Part shown: positions 17,000-25,773 of the stretch, in pieces
How positions within the stretch are numbered: the stretch's first letter is position 1
Layout of the letters: each line of letters starts with the position of its first letter
From: Bdellovibrionaceae bacterium UBA1609
Lineage (GTDB): Bacteria; Bdellovibrionota; Bdellovibrionia; Bdellovibrionales; UBA1609
Reading direction: 5' to 3'
NCBI GenBank assembly: GCA_002321895.1
Contig: DCMZ01000016.1
Coordinates: 138,664-202,663 of the forward strand
Length of the DNA: 64,000 bases
Position numbers and translations under genes: made by a program
Notes under the pieces: generated by a model
Databases searched by the model: none
Told to the model about the DNA's origin: nothing
What the model saw: only the letters and a program-made list of their open reading frames with translations

Positions 17000-18065
17000 G
17001 CCTCTAGTCTTGTTTCTTGCTGGGTTTTCAGTTTTAGGAGTGGGGTGTATGTCCGCATTGAAAACAGATGATGAAGTCATAGAGAACCTTCAAACTCATG
17101 AAGAATACAGTGAGCTCGTAACAATTAAGCAAATAGAGCCTGAAATTAAGCCTGTTGAAAAATCAGAGGCTAAGATGTCCGTGCAAAAGGAAAAAGAAAA
17201 ATCTCCAACAAAAGAAAAGCAGGAAAAGGTGAAGCCTGATAAAAAGAGCCCTAGGAAAAAGGGGAAGTCTCAGATTGAGGTTAAGCCAGTGATAAAATCG
17301 AAAGCAAAGGTCGATAAACAGGTTCGCTTACCTGAGCTAGAAGATTCTGAAGGTTTCGTAGGTAGACGGCCTGTGGTGGACCCTTATGAGCCGGGTGAGG
17401 TGACGGAACTGGAACTCTCTTATTTGGGAATGACTGCGGGTACTCTGGTTTTTGAAACACTCCCTTTTGTTGAGGTGAACGGGAAAAAGGCCTATCATTT
17501 TTCTATCAAAATGAAGAGTTCTGATGGGTTCTCCATGTTTTATAGAATTAATAATGACGCCGAGACATTTTTAGATTTTGATTCTCTTCGGCCCTTTAGT
17601 CATGAAGTGCATATTAAGGAATCTAAGCAAGTTAAAGAGACTCGAAGTTTTTTCGATTGGGATACGTTACAAGGTAAATATTGGGAGAAAAAGGTAACCC
17701 GCAAAGGAGAGCGTAAGAAGCATAAGCAGTGGGATTTGGTGCCTTATTCCCAAAATTTAATTTCGGGTCTATTTTATATTCGAACGTTTACTCTGACCGA
17801 GGGTAAGACCATTACGTTTAATGTTGCGGATGCTGGGAAACAGAACCTCATAAAGGGAACAGTTGTAGGTAAAGAAACTATTTCTATTCCAGCTGGTGAG
17901 TTTAAGACCTCTGTTATGAAGATCCAGTATGAAGTGGACGGAACTTTTAAACAAATTGGTGATGTGTTTTTGTATTTCACTGATGATGACAACAAGAGAC
18001 TGGTGAAAGTCAGGGCTAAAATCAAGATTGGCAGTATTGTCGGAGAAGCCATTCGCGTTAAATAG
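16992..18065 (+). CDS. DUF3108-type protein with Lys/Glu linker
   Basis: A 357-residue protein with an N-terminal signal sequence ending LGVGCMSA. A Cys in that position suggests a lipoprotein, although the -3 residue is Gly, not the usual Leu or Val. Residues about 40-115 are a low-complexity Lys/Glu/Pro linker. The remainder (about 130-355) resembles the DUF3108 fold: LELSYLGMTAGTLVFETLP, then FSMFYRINNDAETFLD, and a late KTSVMKIQYEVDG. The function of the family is unknown. The start overlaps the acyltransferase gene by 8 nt, tying it to the lipid A operon. An envelope role is inferred from context only. Confidence 0.75.
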   Translation: MFRPLVLFLAGFSVLGVGCMSALKTDDEVIENLQTHEEYSELVTIKQIEPEIKPVEKSEAKMSVQKEKEKSPTKEKQEKVKPDKKSPRKKGKSQIEVKPVIKSKAKVDKQVRLPELEDSEGFVGRRPVVDPYEPGEVTELELSYLGMTAGTLVFETLPFVEVNGKKAYHFSIKMKSSDGFSMFYRINNDAETFLDFDSLRPFSHEVHIKESKQVKETRSFFDWDTLQGKYWEKKVTRKGERKKHKQWDLVPYSQNLISGLFYIRTFTLTEGKTITFNVADAGKQNLIKGTVVGKETISIPAGEFKTSVMKIQYEVDGTFKQIGDVFLYFTDDDNKRLVKVRAKIKIGSIVGEAIRVK

Positions 18066-18129
18066 CAGTAGCAACTGGGACTTTGGTCCTTTAAGGCACA
18101 TTTCTCGACCCTTCCTACGATTCGTGCTG

Positions 18130-18145
18130 TGATAAACTTTTATCA
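18130..18145. promoter_or_regulatory. 16-bp palindrome abutting a start codon
   Basis: TGATAAA and TTTATCA form a perfect 7-bp inverted repeat with a 2-nt centre (CT). It ends at the base before the ATG at 18146 and occupies the place where an SD would lie. It may be an operator or a translational hairpin. Confidence 0.4.
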
Positions 18146-19300
18146 ATGTACGCTATAAACTGTAGACATTTTGATGGTTATAAACCGTGCTCGAAAAGTG
18201 AGGACTGTTCCGAAAACTGCCCTCACTTTGAAGTAGCAGGTTGTCGGATTCTTCTTGTTCATTTAGGAGCTATGGGTGCAGTACTGCGATCCACAAGTTT
18301 GTTGCCGGCAATCCGCAGAAAATATGCAAAAGCCCATATTACATGGGTTACAAAGCCTCATTGTAAGCCGCTGCTTTCGAACGTTTCCATGATTGACGAA
18401 GTCATTACAACCAACAGGGAAGATCTTGATTCCATAAATGGGATCGATTTTGATGTGGCTTTGGTTATTGATAAATCTCGTGAGGCCATAGGAATTGCTC
18501 ATTCCTTGAATCCTGGACAATGGTTCGGTTTTAAAATGAACCCTATAAATGGAGGTATCATTCCAGCCACTGAGGCAGCAACGCGCCTTTGGGAGCTAGG
18601 TTTGAACAACAATAAGAAATTCTTCGAAAATAGAGACTCTGAAAATCGGTTGGTTCATACTGCACTAGAGTTGGGGTCTTATCAAAATGATGAATATATA
18701 GTGGATTTTTCAGGTCCTGAAAAGGCAGTTATAGAATCGAGGCGAGATCAATGGGGCGCTCCTCATCGACCTATCGTCGGAATTAACACGGGTTGCGCGG
18801 ACGTAATCCGTTACAAAAGAATGCCAGTGGAGCTACAGCGAAAGTTAATTATAGAGTTGTTAAAATATACGGATGCTCGAATCGTTCTTTTGGGTGGTCC
18901 TGGAGACAAAACTAGAAATGAGCAAATAGCCTACGGCTTAGATGTAGTTTCCTCTCCTGTAACTGCCGGTACACGAGATGGAATGTGTAGTGTGGCAGCT
19001 TGTGATATTGTTTTCTCTGGCGACAGTTTAGGAATGCACATGGCCATCGGAATGAAAAAGTGGGTAGTGCCGTGGTTCGGGCCTACATGTGCTCACGAGA
19101 TTGAATTATTTGGTAGAGGTCGCAAAGTTCTTTCAATGGCAAGTTGTTCACCCTGTTGGAAAAGAGAATGTAACAAAGCTGTAATGTGTTATGATCAAGT
19201 CATCATCGAAGACGCAATTGAAGGAATAAAGGAAGGCATAAAGTGGACGCAAAACAAGTACTCATCATCCAAACCGCCTTTATTGGAGATGCCCTACTAA
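18146..19300 (+). CDS. Family-9 (heptosyltransferase-like) protein with Cys-rich N-terminus
   Basis: A 384-residue GT-B protein of the heptosyltransferase family. ILLVHLGAMGAVLRSTSLLPAI is the N-terminal nucleotide-sugar fold start, and VFSGDSLGMHMAIGM with VVPWFGPT is the C-terminal donor-binding region. It is odd in carrying an extra N-terminal segment with Cys at residues 6, 15, 21, 25 and 33, and a Cys cluster near the C-terminus (CSPCWKRECNKAVMC). Such clusters suggest metal or disulfide binding, which is not usual in this family. No SD precedes the ATG. The waaF-like gene overlaps its 3' end by 58 nt. Exact substrate is unknown. Confidence 0.8.
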   Translation: MYAINCRHFDGYKPCSKSEDCSENCPHFEVAGCRILLVHLGAMGAVLRSTSLLPAIRRKYAKAHITWVTKPHCKPLLSNVSMIDEVITTNREDLDSINGIDFDVALVIDKSREAIGIAHSLNPGQWFGFKMNPINGGIIPATEAATRLWELGLNNNKKFFENRDSENRLVHTALELGSYQNDEYIVDFSGPEKAVIESRRDQWGAPHRPIVGINTGCADVIRYKRMPVELQRKLIIELLKYTDARIVLLGGPGDKTRNEQIAYGLDVVSSPVTAGTRDGMCSVAACDIVFSGDSLGMHMAIGMKKWVVPWFGPTCAHEIELFGRGRKVLSMASCSPCWKRECNKAVMCYDQVIIEDAIEGIKEGIKWTQNKYSSSKPPLLEMPY

Positions 19301-20349
19301 CCGTTCCCTTGTTAAAAAGAGTTAGAGCTCTTTATCCAGACTCAAAGTTGACTCTCTTATGTCGAAAGGGAGTGGGAAATATCTTTGTACGTCTAAAGCT
19401 AGTAGATTCCATTGTTGAGTTTGATAAATCCAAAACTTCAGATTGGGGAACTATTCAGAGTCAATTGAGTCAATCTTCCTTTGATCTGATTTTATCGCCA
19501 CACCAAAGTTTTCGAAGTGAAATGCTTGTGAGAAAGCTTCAGAGTAAAATAAAAATTGGCTACAAAAAGTGGTGGAACTTTTTTATTTTTGATCAAACAG
19601 TTGATCGGCCCATGCAATATCCTGAATCACTGCGATTGATGTCTTTGCTTTCACCTATTGACGATGAAGTAAGAAGCTTTTTTGAGAGCCTTCAAGAGGG
19701 AAACCAATTTCTAAATTCTGATAGTCAAACGACAGTAAATTTTACGAGAGAAGTGAAAATTCCTGAGTTGGTTTCACCTTTGATCAAAAATCTGAAGTTA
19801 GACGCCGAAGAGACAGTGATTGATAAATTGGTAAAAGATTTTAATATTCAAACATACAGACTCATCTTGTTCGCACCGGGAAGTGTTTGGGCTACGAAAA
19901 AATGGACTATGTCCGGTTTTTCTGAATTAGCTAAGAAATTGCAAGAAAGCGGTTATCAGATTGCTGTTATTGGATCGAATGCTGAAAGAGGAGATTGCGA
20001 CGCTTTGGCAAAGGCTGTGCCGAACGCCGTAAATCTTTGTGGAGAGACGTCCCTTTCTGAGAGCTTGGAGTTAATGCGGAGATCTGCCTTATTGGTTTCA
20101 AACGACAGTGGCGCGGCTCACATAGCTTCACTTGTGGGACTTAAAACCATATCTATATTTGGACCAACAGTATTGGGGCTGGGTTATCGCCCCTGGAATA
20201 ACAACGTAATAGTGAACCAAGTGGAATTGAAATGTAGACCCTGTGGTTTGCATGGTTCCGATAAATGCCCTATCGGAACCCACGAATGCATGAAAAATGT
20301 TAATGCAACCAATGTTTTGATCAACGCTGAAAAGCTGTTGAGTCGCTAG
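19243..20349 (+). CDS. waaF: ADP-heptose:LPS heptosyltransferase, WaaF-like
   Basis: A 368-residue GT-B family-9 enzyme that adds heptose to the LPS inner core. The N-terminal VLIIQTAFIGDALLTVPLL and the C-terminal VSNDSGAAHIASLVGLKTI are diagnostic, and the latter holds the donor-binding residues. FAPGSVWATKKW is the middle motif. The C-terminal CRPCGLHGSDKCPIGTHECM resembles the Cys cluster seen in WaaF proteins. The GTG start at 19243 lies inside the 3' end of the previous gene, behind AAGGAAGG. It is the last gene of this plus-strand run. Confidence 0.88.
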   Translation: MDAKQVLIIQTAFIGDALLTVPLLKRVRALYPDSKLTLLCRKGVGNIFVRLKLVDSIVEFDKSKTSDWGTIQSQLSQSSFDLILSPHQSFRSEMLVRKLQSKIKIGYKKWWNFFIFDQTVDRPMQYPESLRLMSLLSPIDDEVRSFFESLQEGNQFLNSDSQTTVNFTREVKIPELVSPLIKNLKLDAEETVIDKLVKDFNIQTYRLILFAPGSVWATKKWTMSGFSELAKKLQESGYQIAVIGSNAERGDCDALAKAVPNAVNLCGETSLSESLELMRRSALLVSNDSGAAHIASLVGLKTISIFGPTVLGLGYRPWNNNVIVNQVELKCRPCGLHGSDKCPIGTHECMKNVNATNVLINAEKLLSR

Positions 20350-20361
20350 TAAAAATAGACT

Positions 20362-21774
20362 TTAGTTTTCAGTGTAGTCTTTAACATTGATTCCGTATTT
20401 TTTAATCTTTCTCAATAGAGTGTTTTTAGGAATGTTCGCATGTGCGACGGTTTTATTAATTTTACCTTTGTTAGTTTGTAAGGCCTTGATAATAAATTCC
20501 TTTTCAGACTCCTCTTTAAATTTATCAAAATCTAATGGTCCTGAATACTGTCCAGTTTGCGAAAGGTTTATGCTCGTTTCTTCTTGAGCTTTAATGTTGT
20601 CAGGAAGAGAGTTTGTGGTGATCGTATCTCCAGACTCAATGATAAAGCATCTTTCAATAGTGTTTTCAAGTTCACGAATATTGCCCGGCCAGTGATAGGC
20701 TTTTAACCGATCAATAACAGCTGGATCTAAAGATTCGATATTCTTATTTTGTTTAATATTGAATTTTTTAATAAAGAACTTTGATAAGTCTTCTATATCA
20801 TCAATTCTATCTCTTAGTGGCGGCAAATAGATGGGCATGACATTAAGTCTATAAAAAAGATCTTCTCGAAATTCTGATTGTTCGATCATCATTTCTAAAT
20901 TTCTATTTGTGGCAGCTATGACGCGAGCATTTGTTTTAATCTCTCTGTGTCCGCCTACGGGAATGAATTTTCTTTCTTGAAGGACTCGCAATAGCTTTAC
21001 TTGCAGCTCGGGCTTGAGTTCTCCAATTTCATCGAGAAAAATAGTTCCATCGTTGGCCATTTGGAATTTACCAATCTTTCGGCCTATAGCACCTGTGAAG
21101 GCCCCTTTTTCATGGCCAAAAATCTCACTTTCCATAAGGTTTTCGGGTATCGCTCCACAGTTGATTGCGATAAACTCGCCATGTTTTCTAGGAGAGTTGG
21201 AATGAATGGCTCTTGCTACGAGCTCTTTTCCTGTACCATTTTCTCCGCGAATCAATACTGTTGTGTCAACATGAGAGAGTTTATATATAAGGTCATAGAC
21301 TCCTCGCATTTTTTCAGAGCGACCCACTAATTCGGAATCAATATCATCATCAAAAATAGGGTTGGCTAATGCTAGTTCCTGAACGATGTCTCGAGTTTCG
21401 ATCACTCGTGAAACTATTTCTGTCAGCCTCTCGGGTTGCAAAGGTTTCTCTAGGTAGTCATAGGCTCCATATTTGATAGCTTGTACGGCATCCTGTAAAT
21501 TACTGTGAGCTGTCATGATAACGACAAAGGTCCTTGAATCTAATTTTTTAATCTCTTGTAAGGCTTCTAGGCCATCCATCTCTGGCATTCTAACATCCAT
21601 GAGAACTAGGTCTACATTGCCAGTTTTCACTTTTTCTAAAGCATCTTTTCCATTCTCAGCTTCATCTATTTCGAAGGTGATATTAGGTACAGTGGACTGC
21701 AGGATAGAAATCACTGACTTTCTAAGTTCCACTTCATCATCCACTATCAGTGCTTTTACAATTTGATTCGCCAC
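20362..21774 (-). CDS. NtrC-family sigma-54-dependent response regulator
   Basis: A 470-residue activator with three parts. The receiver domain (about 5-120) has the phospho-Asp at 60 in LVLMDVRMPEMDG. The AAA+ domain (about 155-320) has Walker A GENGTGKE and the sigma-54 contact loop GAFTGA near residue 223. The C-terminus is a Fis-type helix-turn-helix ending NTLLRKIKKYGI. It activates sigma-54 promoters after phosphorylation. The CHASE2 histidine kinase gene ends 14 nt upstream on the same strand and is its likely partner. Two sigma-54 promoters in this window are candidate targets, an inference. Confidence 0.92.
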   Translation of the reverse strand: MANQIVKALIVDDEVELRKSVISILQSTVPNITFEIDEAENGKDALEKVKTGNVDLVLMDVRMPEMDGLEALQEIKKLDSRTFVVIMTAHSNLQDAVQAIKYGAYDYLEKPLQPERLTEIVSRVIETRDIVQELALANPIFDDDIDSELVGRSEKMRGVYDLIYKLSHVDTTVLIRGENGTGKELVARAIHSNSPRKHGEFIAINCGAIPENLMESEIFGHEKGAFTGAIGRKIGKFQMANDGTIFLDEIGELKPELQVKLLRVLQERKFIPVGGHREIKTNARVIAATNRNLEMMIEQSEFREDLFYRLNVMPIYLPPLRDRIDDIEDLSKFFIKKFNIKQNKNIESLDPAVIDRLKAYHWPGNIRELENTIERCFIIESGDTITTNSLPDNIKAQEETSINLSQTGQYSGPLDFDKFKEESEKEFIIKALQTNKGKINKTVAHANIPKNTLLRKIKKYGINVKDYTEN

Positions 21775-21788
21775 GGTTAAAACCTTTC

Positions 21789-23636
21789 CTATTCAATGGG
21801 CAAAGTAAATCCAACGGTTGTGCCTTTGCCTCGTTCGCTTTCCAAAAATACCTCGCCACCATGTAGCTCAATAAAATACTTAACTAGATACAAACCAAGG
21901 CCTGAGCCTTTAGTTTTCATACTGTGATCTTTACCTCGGTGAAACTTATCAAAAACTTTCACAATTTCACTTTTATCAATTCCATCACCACTATCTTCTA
22001 CAACTACAACAACTTGTTCGTCAATTTCCGTTGAGGATACTTTGATGTGGCCGCCTTGGGGAGTGTATTTAATGGCATTTTCAATAAGATTTAAAATTAC
22101 CTCATGGATTAAAATTCGATCCATATCAATTAGAAAGAGGGGATCCAAAGCATTCTCAATTTCAATTTTCTTATTCAGTGCCAGCGGATTCACCTGGCGA
22201 ATCACATCGGAGATGACTTTGTTCAAATCCGTAGGCTCATGATTTAATTGAAAGTCACTGGACTCAACTCGGAGAACTTTCAATATACTTTGGATATAGC
22301 GATTGAGCTCCTGGCTTTCGTTTCTAAGTGACATCAAATCTGTTCTTATATCTTCATCAATATTTTCTTGAGTGAGGGTTCTATCAACAATGGCCTGAAT
22401 CTTAGCAATGGGAGTTTTTAAGTCGTGACTAATCAAGCTTACAAAATTGTCTTTTAGGTGCCTAACTTCTGTAAGAACTCTTTTTTCTTCTTCCAGTCGC
22501 CAATTGAGGTTTTCTTTTAGGCTTAATTGTCGAGTAGTGAAAACCACAAAAGTCGTAAGTATTTGAACTATAGGGGCTAGAATGGGCCACCATATACAAT
22601 GTGAATCAAAAAGCCATAGTGAGAGTGTTGTAACTCCCAATCCTACTCCCGCTATCAGAACAATCGAAATAGCCTGTGGATAGACAAGCATAATCCAGAT
22701 TGTGCAAAGGAGAATAAGTATAAGTCCAAAAATATAGACAGCAATAGGGAGGTAAGTGATTAGATCACCATGGGCTAAATTATCAAGGGAGTTGGCGACC
22801 AGCTCCGAGCGAGACATATATCCTACCGGAGTGTAAAACTGATGGTTTCTATCGCTTTGATGTCCAACAATAACGACTTTGTCCTTGAAGAATCCAAGAG
22901 GAACTTTTCCATCAATCACTTGTTTAAAATCTATAGTGGGATAGGTGCCCGGAGGCCCTTTGTAATTTACTGTTAAGTTGTTTCCAAAGTTCTCTTTGAA
23001 GTGATCTTTATAATCAGGGTTAAGTGTTTGAGCGAGGACTTCTGCTATATGTGGAATTGGAAACAAGCTGTGAGGATAGCTGCGAGTGATACCATCGTCA
23101 TATATGTTGTAAAGGATGAGGGCTGGGTTTTGGTTCACAGGGTTAACAAAAGATGGAAGCTGAGGTCTTTTCTCTTTATCTAAACTAGCAGCCCAGGTGA
23201 TTTTTGGATGGGCAAACATATCCAAAAACTTTTGATCGATATTGGTGAGGTCACTGGGCCCATCAAATAGAAATGTGACAGCAATATTAGTGGGTTGATC
23301 TTTTAGGATTTTATCTAGAAATTGCCACCACAGGAATTCATCCCAGTAATAGTTATCTGTTAAATTGGAATAGAGCGATTGTTGATCTTCGAAAAAATCA
23401 TTGGTGAGTTGGTTCCATCCTGTAGGGGTGACCTGGACGAGAACGATGGAAGGATCTATGGGTTGGGTACCTCTTACCTTAAAACGTTCATCAAAAAGAC
23501 CCTGGTTGTCGAGGGTTAGAAAAGATAGGCCCACGGCCAGACAGAAAAGTCCACGTAGCCATACACCTCTTTGTCGCCAAAGCAGAAGTAGGAGGGTCTT
23601 AAGTTTTCTTGCCCAGGAGTGGGTTGATTTATCCAT
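21789..23636 (-). CDS. CHASE2-domain sensor histidine kinase
   Basis: A 615-residue membrane kinase. After a basic N-terminus and one transmembrane helix (about 26-43), an extracytoplasmic CHASE2 domain covers about 45-290 (start LFDERFKVRGTQPIDPSIVLV, end KDKVVIVGHQSDRNH). Three transmembrane helices follow (about 298-370). The cytoplasmic part has the phospho-acceptor His at 404 in FVSLISHDLKTPIAKI and an ATPase domain with NLIENAIKYTPQGG and GSGLGLYLVKYF. It senses an unknown extracytoplasmic signal and presumably phosphorylates the NtrC-like regulator encoded next to it. No SD precedes the ATG at 23636. Confidence 0.9.
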   Translation of the reverse strand: MDKSTHSWARKLKTLLLLLWRQRGVWLRGLFCLAVGLSFLTLDNQGLFDERFKVRGTQPIDPSIVLVQVTPTGWNQLTNDFFEDQQSLYSNLTDNYYWDEFLWWQFLDKILKDQPTNIAVTFLFDGPSDLTNIDQKFLDMFAHPKITWAASLDKEKRPQLPSFVNPVNQNPALILYNIYDDGITRSYPHSLFPIPHIAEVLAQTLNPDYKDHFKENFGNNLTVNYKGPPGTYPTIDFKQVIDGKVPLGFFKDKVVIVGHQSDRNHQFYTPVGYMSRSELVANSLDNLAHGDLITYLPIAVYIFGLILILLCTIWIMLVYPQAISIVLIAGVGLGVTTLSLWLFDSHCIWWPILAPIVQILTTFVVFTTRQLSLKENLNWRLEEEKRVLTEVRHLKDNFVSLISHDLKTPIAKIQAIVDRTLTQENIDEDIRTDLMSLRNESQELNRYIQSILKVLRVESSDFQLNHEPTDLNKVISDVIRQVNPLALNKKIEIENALDPLFLIDMDRILIHEVILNLIENAIKYTPQGGHIKVSSTEIDEQVVVVVEDSGDGIDKSEIVKVFDKFHRGKDHSMKTKGSGLGLYLVKYFIELHGGEVFLESERGKGTTVGFTLPIE

Positions 23637-23718
23637 ATAACGCTATGTATCAAAAATGTGATTATTTGTCCACTTATATATTGCAAAAAACAAGTGAATT
23701 CAAATATCTAGCTACTTT

Positions 23719-23746
23719 TTGTTGAGCCCCATGGGCTGGATAAAAT
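23719..23746 (+). promoter_or_regulatory. Candidate promoter of ribF
   Basis: TTGTTG (23719-23724), 16-nt spacer, TAAAAT (23741-23746). The spacer contains AGCCC/GGGCT as an inverted repeat. A leader of about 100 nt follows, with a small hairpin (AGCCT 23758-23762, AGGCT 23770-23774) but no FMN-riboswitch sequence that I can recognise. Confidence 0.4.
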
Positions 23747-23856
23747 CAATGGAGCAGAGCCTTCGGAGGAGGCTTTGTCTCAGCCAATTGGGTGTGTTAA
23801 ATATCGCCCAACTCGGGCTCAAATTTTTAGCTCAATTCAAATCTAGTGGGCAAAGA

Positions 23857-24786
23857 ATGGATATATATACATCGATAGAGGGCAGTAAAGGTACTGACTC
23901 TATGAAGAGGCTGATAACCATTGGTAATTTTGATGGTTTGCATCTGGGACATCGATCATTGATTGAAGAGCTTAAGCGACAACGAAGTGGCAACAATGAA
24001 AAAGTTTCAGTAGTCACTTTCCATCCCCATCCCTCGGAATTTTTTGGAAGAGATCATAAGTATCTATTTATGAAAGAGGATCTCATTGAACAGTTGGAGT
24101 TAGTTGGGGTCGACGAACTCTTTCTCCTTGAGTTCGGTGAAGAGTTGGCTGAGTTGGAGTCAGAAGTGTTCCTGAGTCAATATTTACTCTCGCTAAATCC
24201 GAAACTAATATTAGTTGGGGCTGATTTTAGATATGGGAAAGGGAGAGCTGGGAACGTTTCACTGTTAGAGAGCTGGTCTAAAAAGCATGGTATACAAATG
24301 GAAGTTCCCGAGAAACTCGAACTTCAAGGTGAAGTGGTTTCTAGCTCTAGAATTAGAGAGTATTTACTCTCTAGTCATTTGGAGAAAGCCAATCAGATGT
24401 TAGGTCGTGCCTTTTATGTTGAAGGTGAAGTTCGGGCAGGAGACGGTCGGGGGAGGACTATTGGTTTTCCAACGGTTAATATTTACCCTGATGAGAAAAA
24501 GTTTATAGTGAATCCAGGAGTCTATGCGACACAATTGATTTATAATGGTGTAAAGTATGCGGCCATCACTAATGTTGGGACTCGCCCCACATTTACTAAT
24601 GGATCTGTTCCGATTTCTATAGAATCTCACGCGTTACAGGCTTTACATATAGATCAAGGTACTATTATTAGAATTAGTTTTTTACATTACCTCCGATCGG
24701 AGAGAAAATTTAGTGGTGCGGATGAGCTGGTGAAGCAAATTGAATTGGATCGTCAGGAAGCGCTAAAGTTTTTTCGAATGGAGTGA
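23857..24786 (+). CDS. ribF: Bifunctional riboflavin kinase / FAD synthetase RibF
   Basis: A 309-residue protein, close to the family norm of about 310. The N-terminal adenylyltransferase domain has ITIGNFDGLHLGHRSLI with the HxGH motif, and VGADFRYGKGRAGN; the C-terminal kinase domain has GDGRGRTIGFPTVNIYP and PGVYAT. It makes FMN and FAD from riboflavin. I chose the ATG at 23857 (MDIYTSIEG) because it gives the normal length; an in-frame start at 23719 would add 46 residues not typical of the family. The SD is weak. The stop overlaps the next gene's GTG (GTGA). Confidence 0.92.
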   Translation: MDIYTSIEGSKGTDSMKRLITIGNFDGLHLGHRSLIEELKRQRSGNNEKVSVVTFHPHPSEFFGRDHKYLFMKEDLIEQLELVGVDELFLLEFGEELAELESEVFLSQYLLSLNPKLILVGADFRYGKGRAGNVSLLESWSKKHGIQMEVPEKLELQGEVVSSSRIREYLLSSHLEKANQMLGRAFYVEGEVRAGDGRGRTIGFPTVNIYPDEKKFIVNPGVYATQLIYNGVKYAAITNVGTRPTFTNGSVPISIESHALQALHIDQGTIIRISFLHYLRSERKFSGADELVKQIELDRQEALKFFRME

Positions 24787-25658
24787 GGTTGATCAGTTGG
24801 GCGGAAATTTCTGATAAATCAGATAAGTTACGTAATGATTTTGTGCAGAAGTACTTAGAAAAATCCGGCATTGAAAATAGTCTTGAGTACATCGAAACTC
24901 CCTTATCCAACCTGAAAGAGGCCACTCTGGAGGCCCAAAATAAATTTGATTATATTCGGGTTCATCCCAATTTTGGAATAGACTCTCTGCACTTATTTGC
25001 TGGGATTCCTTCTGAAATGATGACCGTTGGTGCAATGGATGCATGGATTAGGGCAGACAAGAAGAAATGGTGGCCTAGAAACTTCTATTTCAAAGCATTT
25101 CATGGGGTCATTTCAAAACAAGGAAGTAAAATAAATTTAAATTCTGAAGTTTTGATTATTGGGACGGGAGCTGTTGCAAAGGCTTTTCTTGTGGGCTTTG
25201 TGAAGCTGGGCTTTAAAAAAATTAATATCTCGTCAACCATGGATGAAGCAGCTCAAGAGTTTGTTGAAAGTTCGAAACAGTTTTTTTTCGATGTTAAGTT
25301 AAGCTATGTTCCGCAAAGTCGTCTGGTTACGCTGCCAGGGGTTCATGGGATAATGGTTAACACCACTCCTATTGATAAAAATAGTGAAATGATTGAGGAT
25401 CTATCTTATTTTAATTTTTTACAAAAAAGTGGATTGGTTATCGATGCCAATTTGGTCCCTCTAGATTCCCTATTGCTTACGGAGGCGATATCGGTTGGGG
25501 CCAACATTATTCCTGGATATGAATTTATGTCCGCTGCAGATGCTTTGTGGATGCAGGAGCTTTCTGGAAAAAAAATCCAGATTGAGGACTATACCAGCTA
25601 TTTGCTTGAGCAGATTCAGAACCAAAATCCCGAGACTTCTGTCGACAATCTCTCTTAA
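24783..25658 (+). CDS. Divergent shikimate dehydrogenase-like protein
   Basis: A 291-residue protein with the AroE layout. The C-terminal half has a Rossmann motif LIIGTGAVAKAFLVGFVKLG (about 122-141), a MVNTTPI strand, and a final PGYEFMSAADALWMQE segment that parallels the AroE PG-x-x-M-L-x-x-Q region. The N-terminal half retains little of the family's shikimate-binding sequence; I cannot find the usual Lys/Asp catalytic pair with its NVTxP-type block. It may be a true AroE that has drifted or a paralogue with another substrate. The GTG start overlaps the ribF stop by 4 nt, so the two are translationally coupled. Confidence 0.7.
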   Translation: MRLISWAEISDKSDKLRNDFVQKYLEKSGIENSLEYIETPLSNLKEATLEAQNKFDYIRVHPNFGIDSLHLFAGIPSEMMTVGAMDAWIRADKKKWWPRNFYFKAFHGVISKQGSKINLNSEVLIIGTGAVAKAFLVGFVKLGFKKINISSTMDEAAQEFVESSKQFFFDVKLSYVPQSRLVTLPGVHGIMVNTTPIDKNSEMIEDLSYFNFLQKSGLVIDANLVPLDSLLLTEAISVGANIIPGYEFMSAADALWMQELSGKKIQIEDYTSYLLEQIQNQNPETSVDNLS

Positions 25659-25773
25659 AGAGATGAATTCTGTAGTTTTTTTTAAAACATACTACCTAGG
25701 TCTAGTTACACATCGTGGGACCCTGAGGTAACCTATTTATTGGGTAATTGTAGGTTCCTAAAAGGGAGGCGAA

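Noticed and set aside
23747..23856. FMN riboswitch in the ribF leader
   Set aside because: The leader holds a short AGCCT/AGGCT hairpin but none of the conserved RFN-element segments.
23719..23856. N-terminal extension of RibF by 46 residues
   Set aside because: It would make the protein longer than the family norm, overlaps the predicted promoter, and has a composition unlike the rest of the protein.
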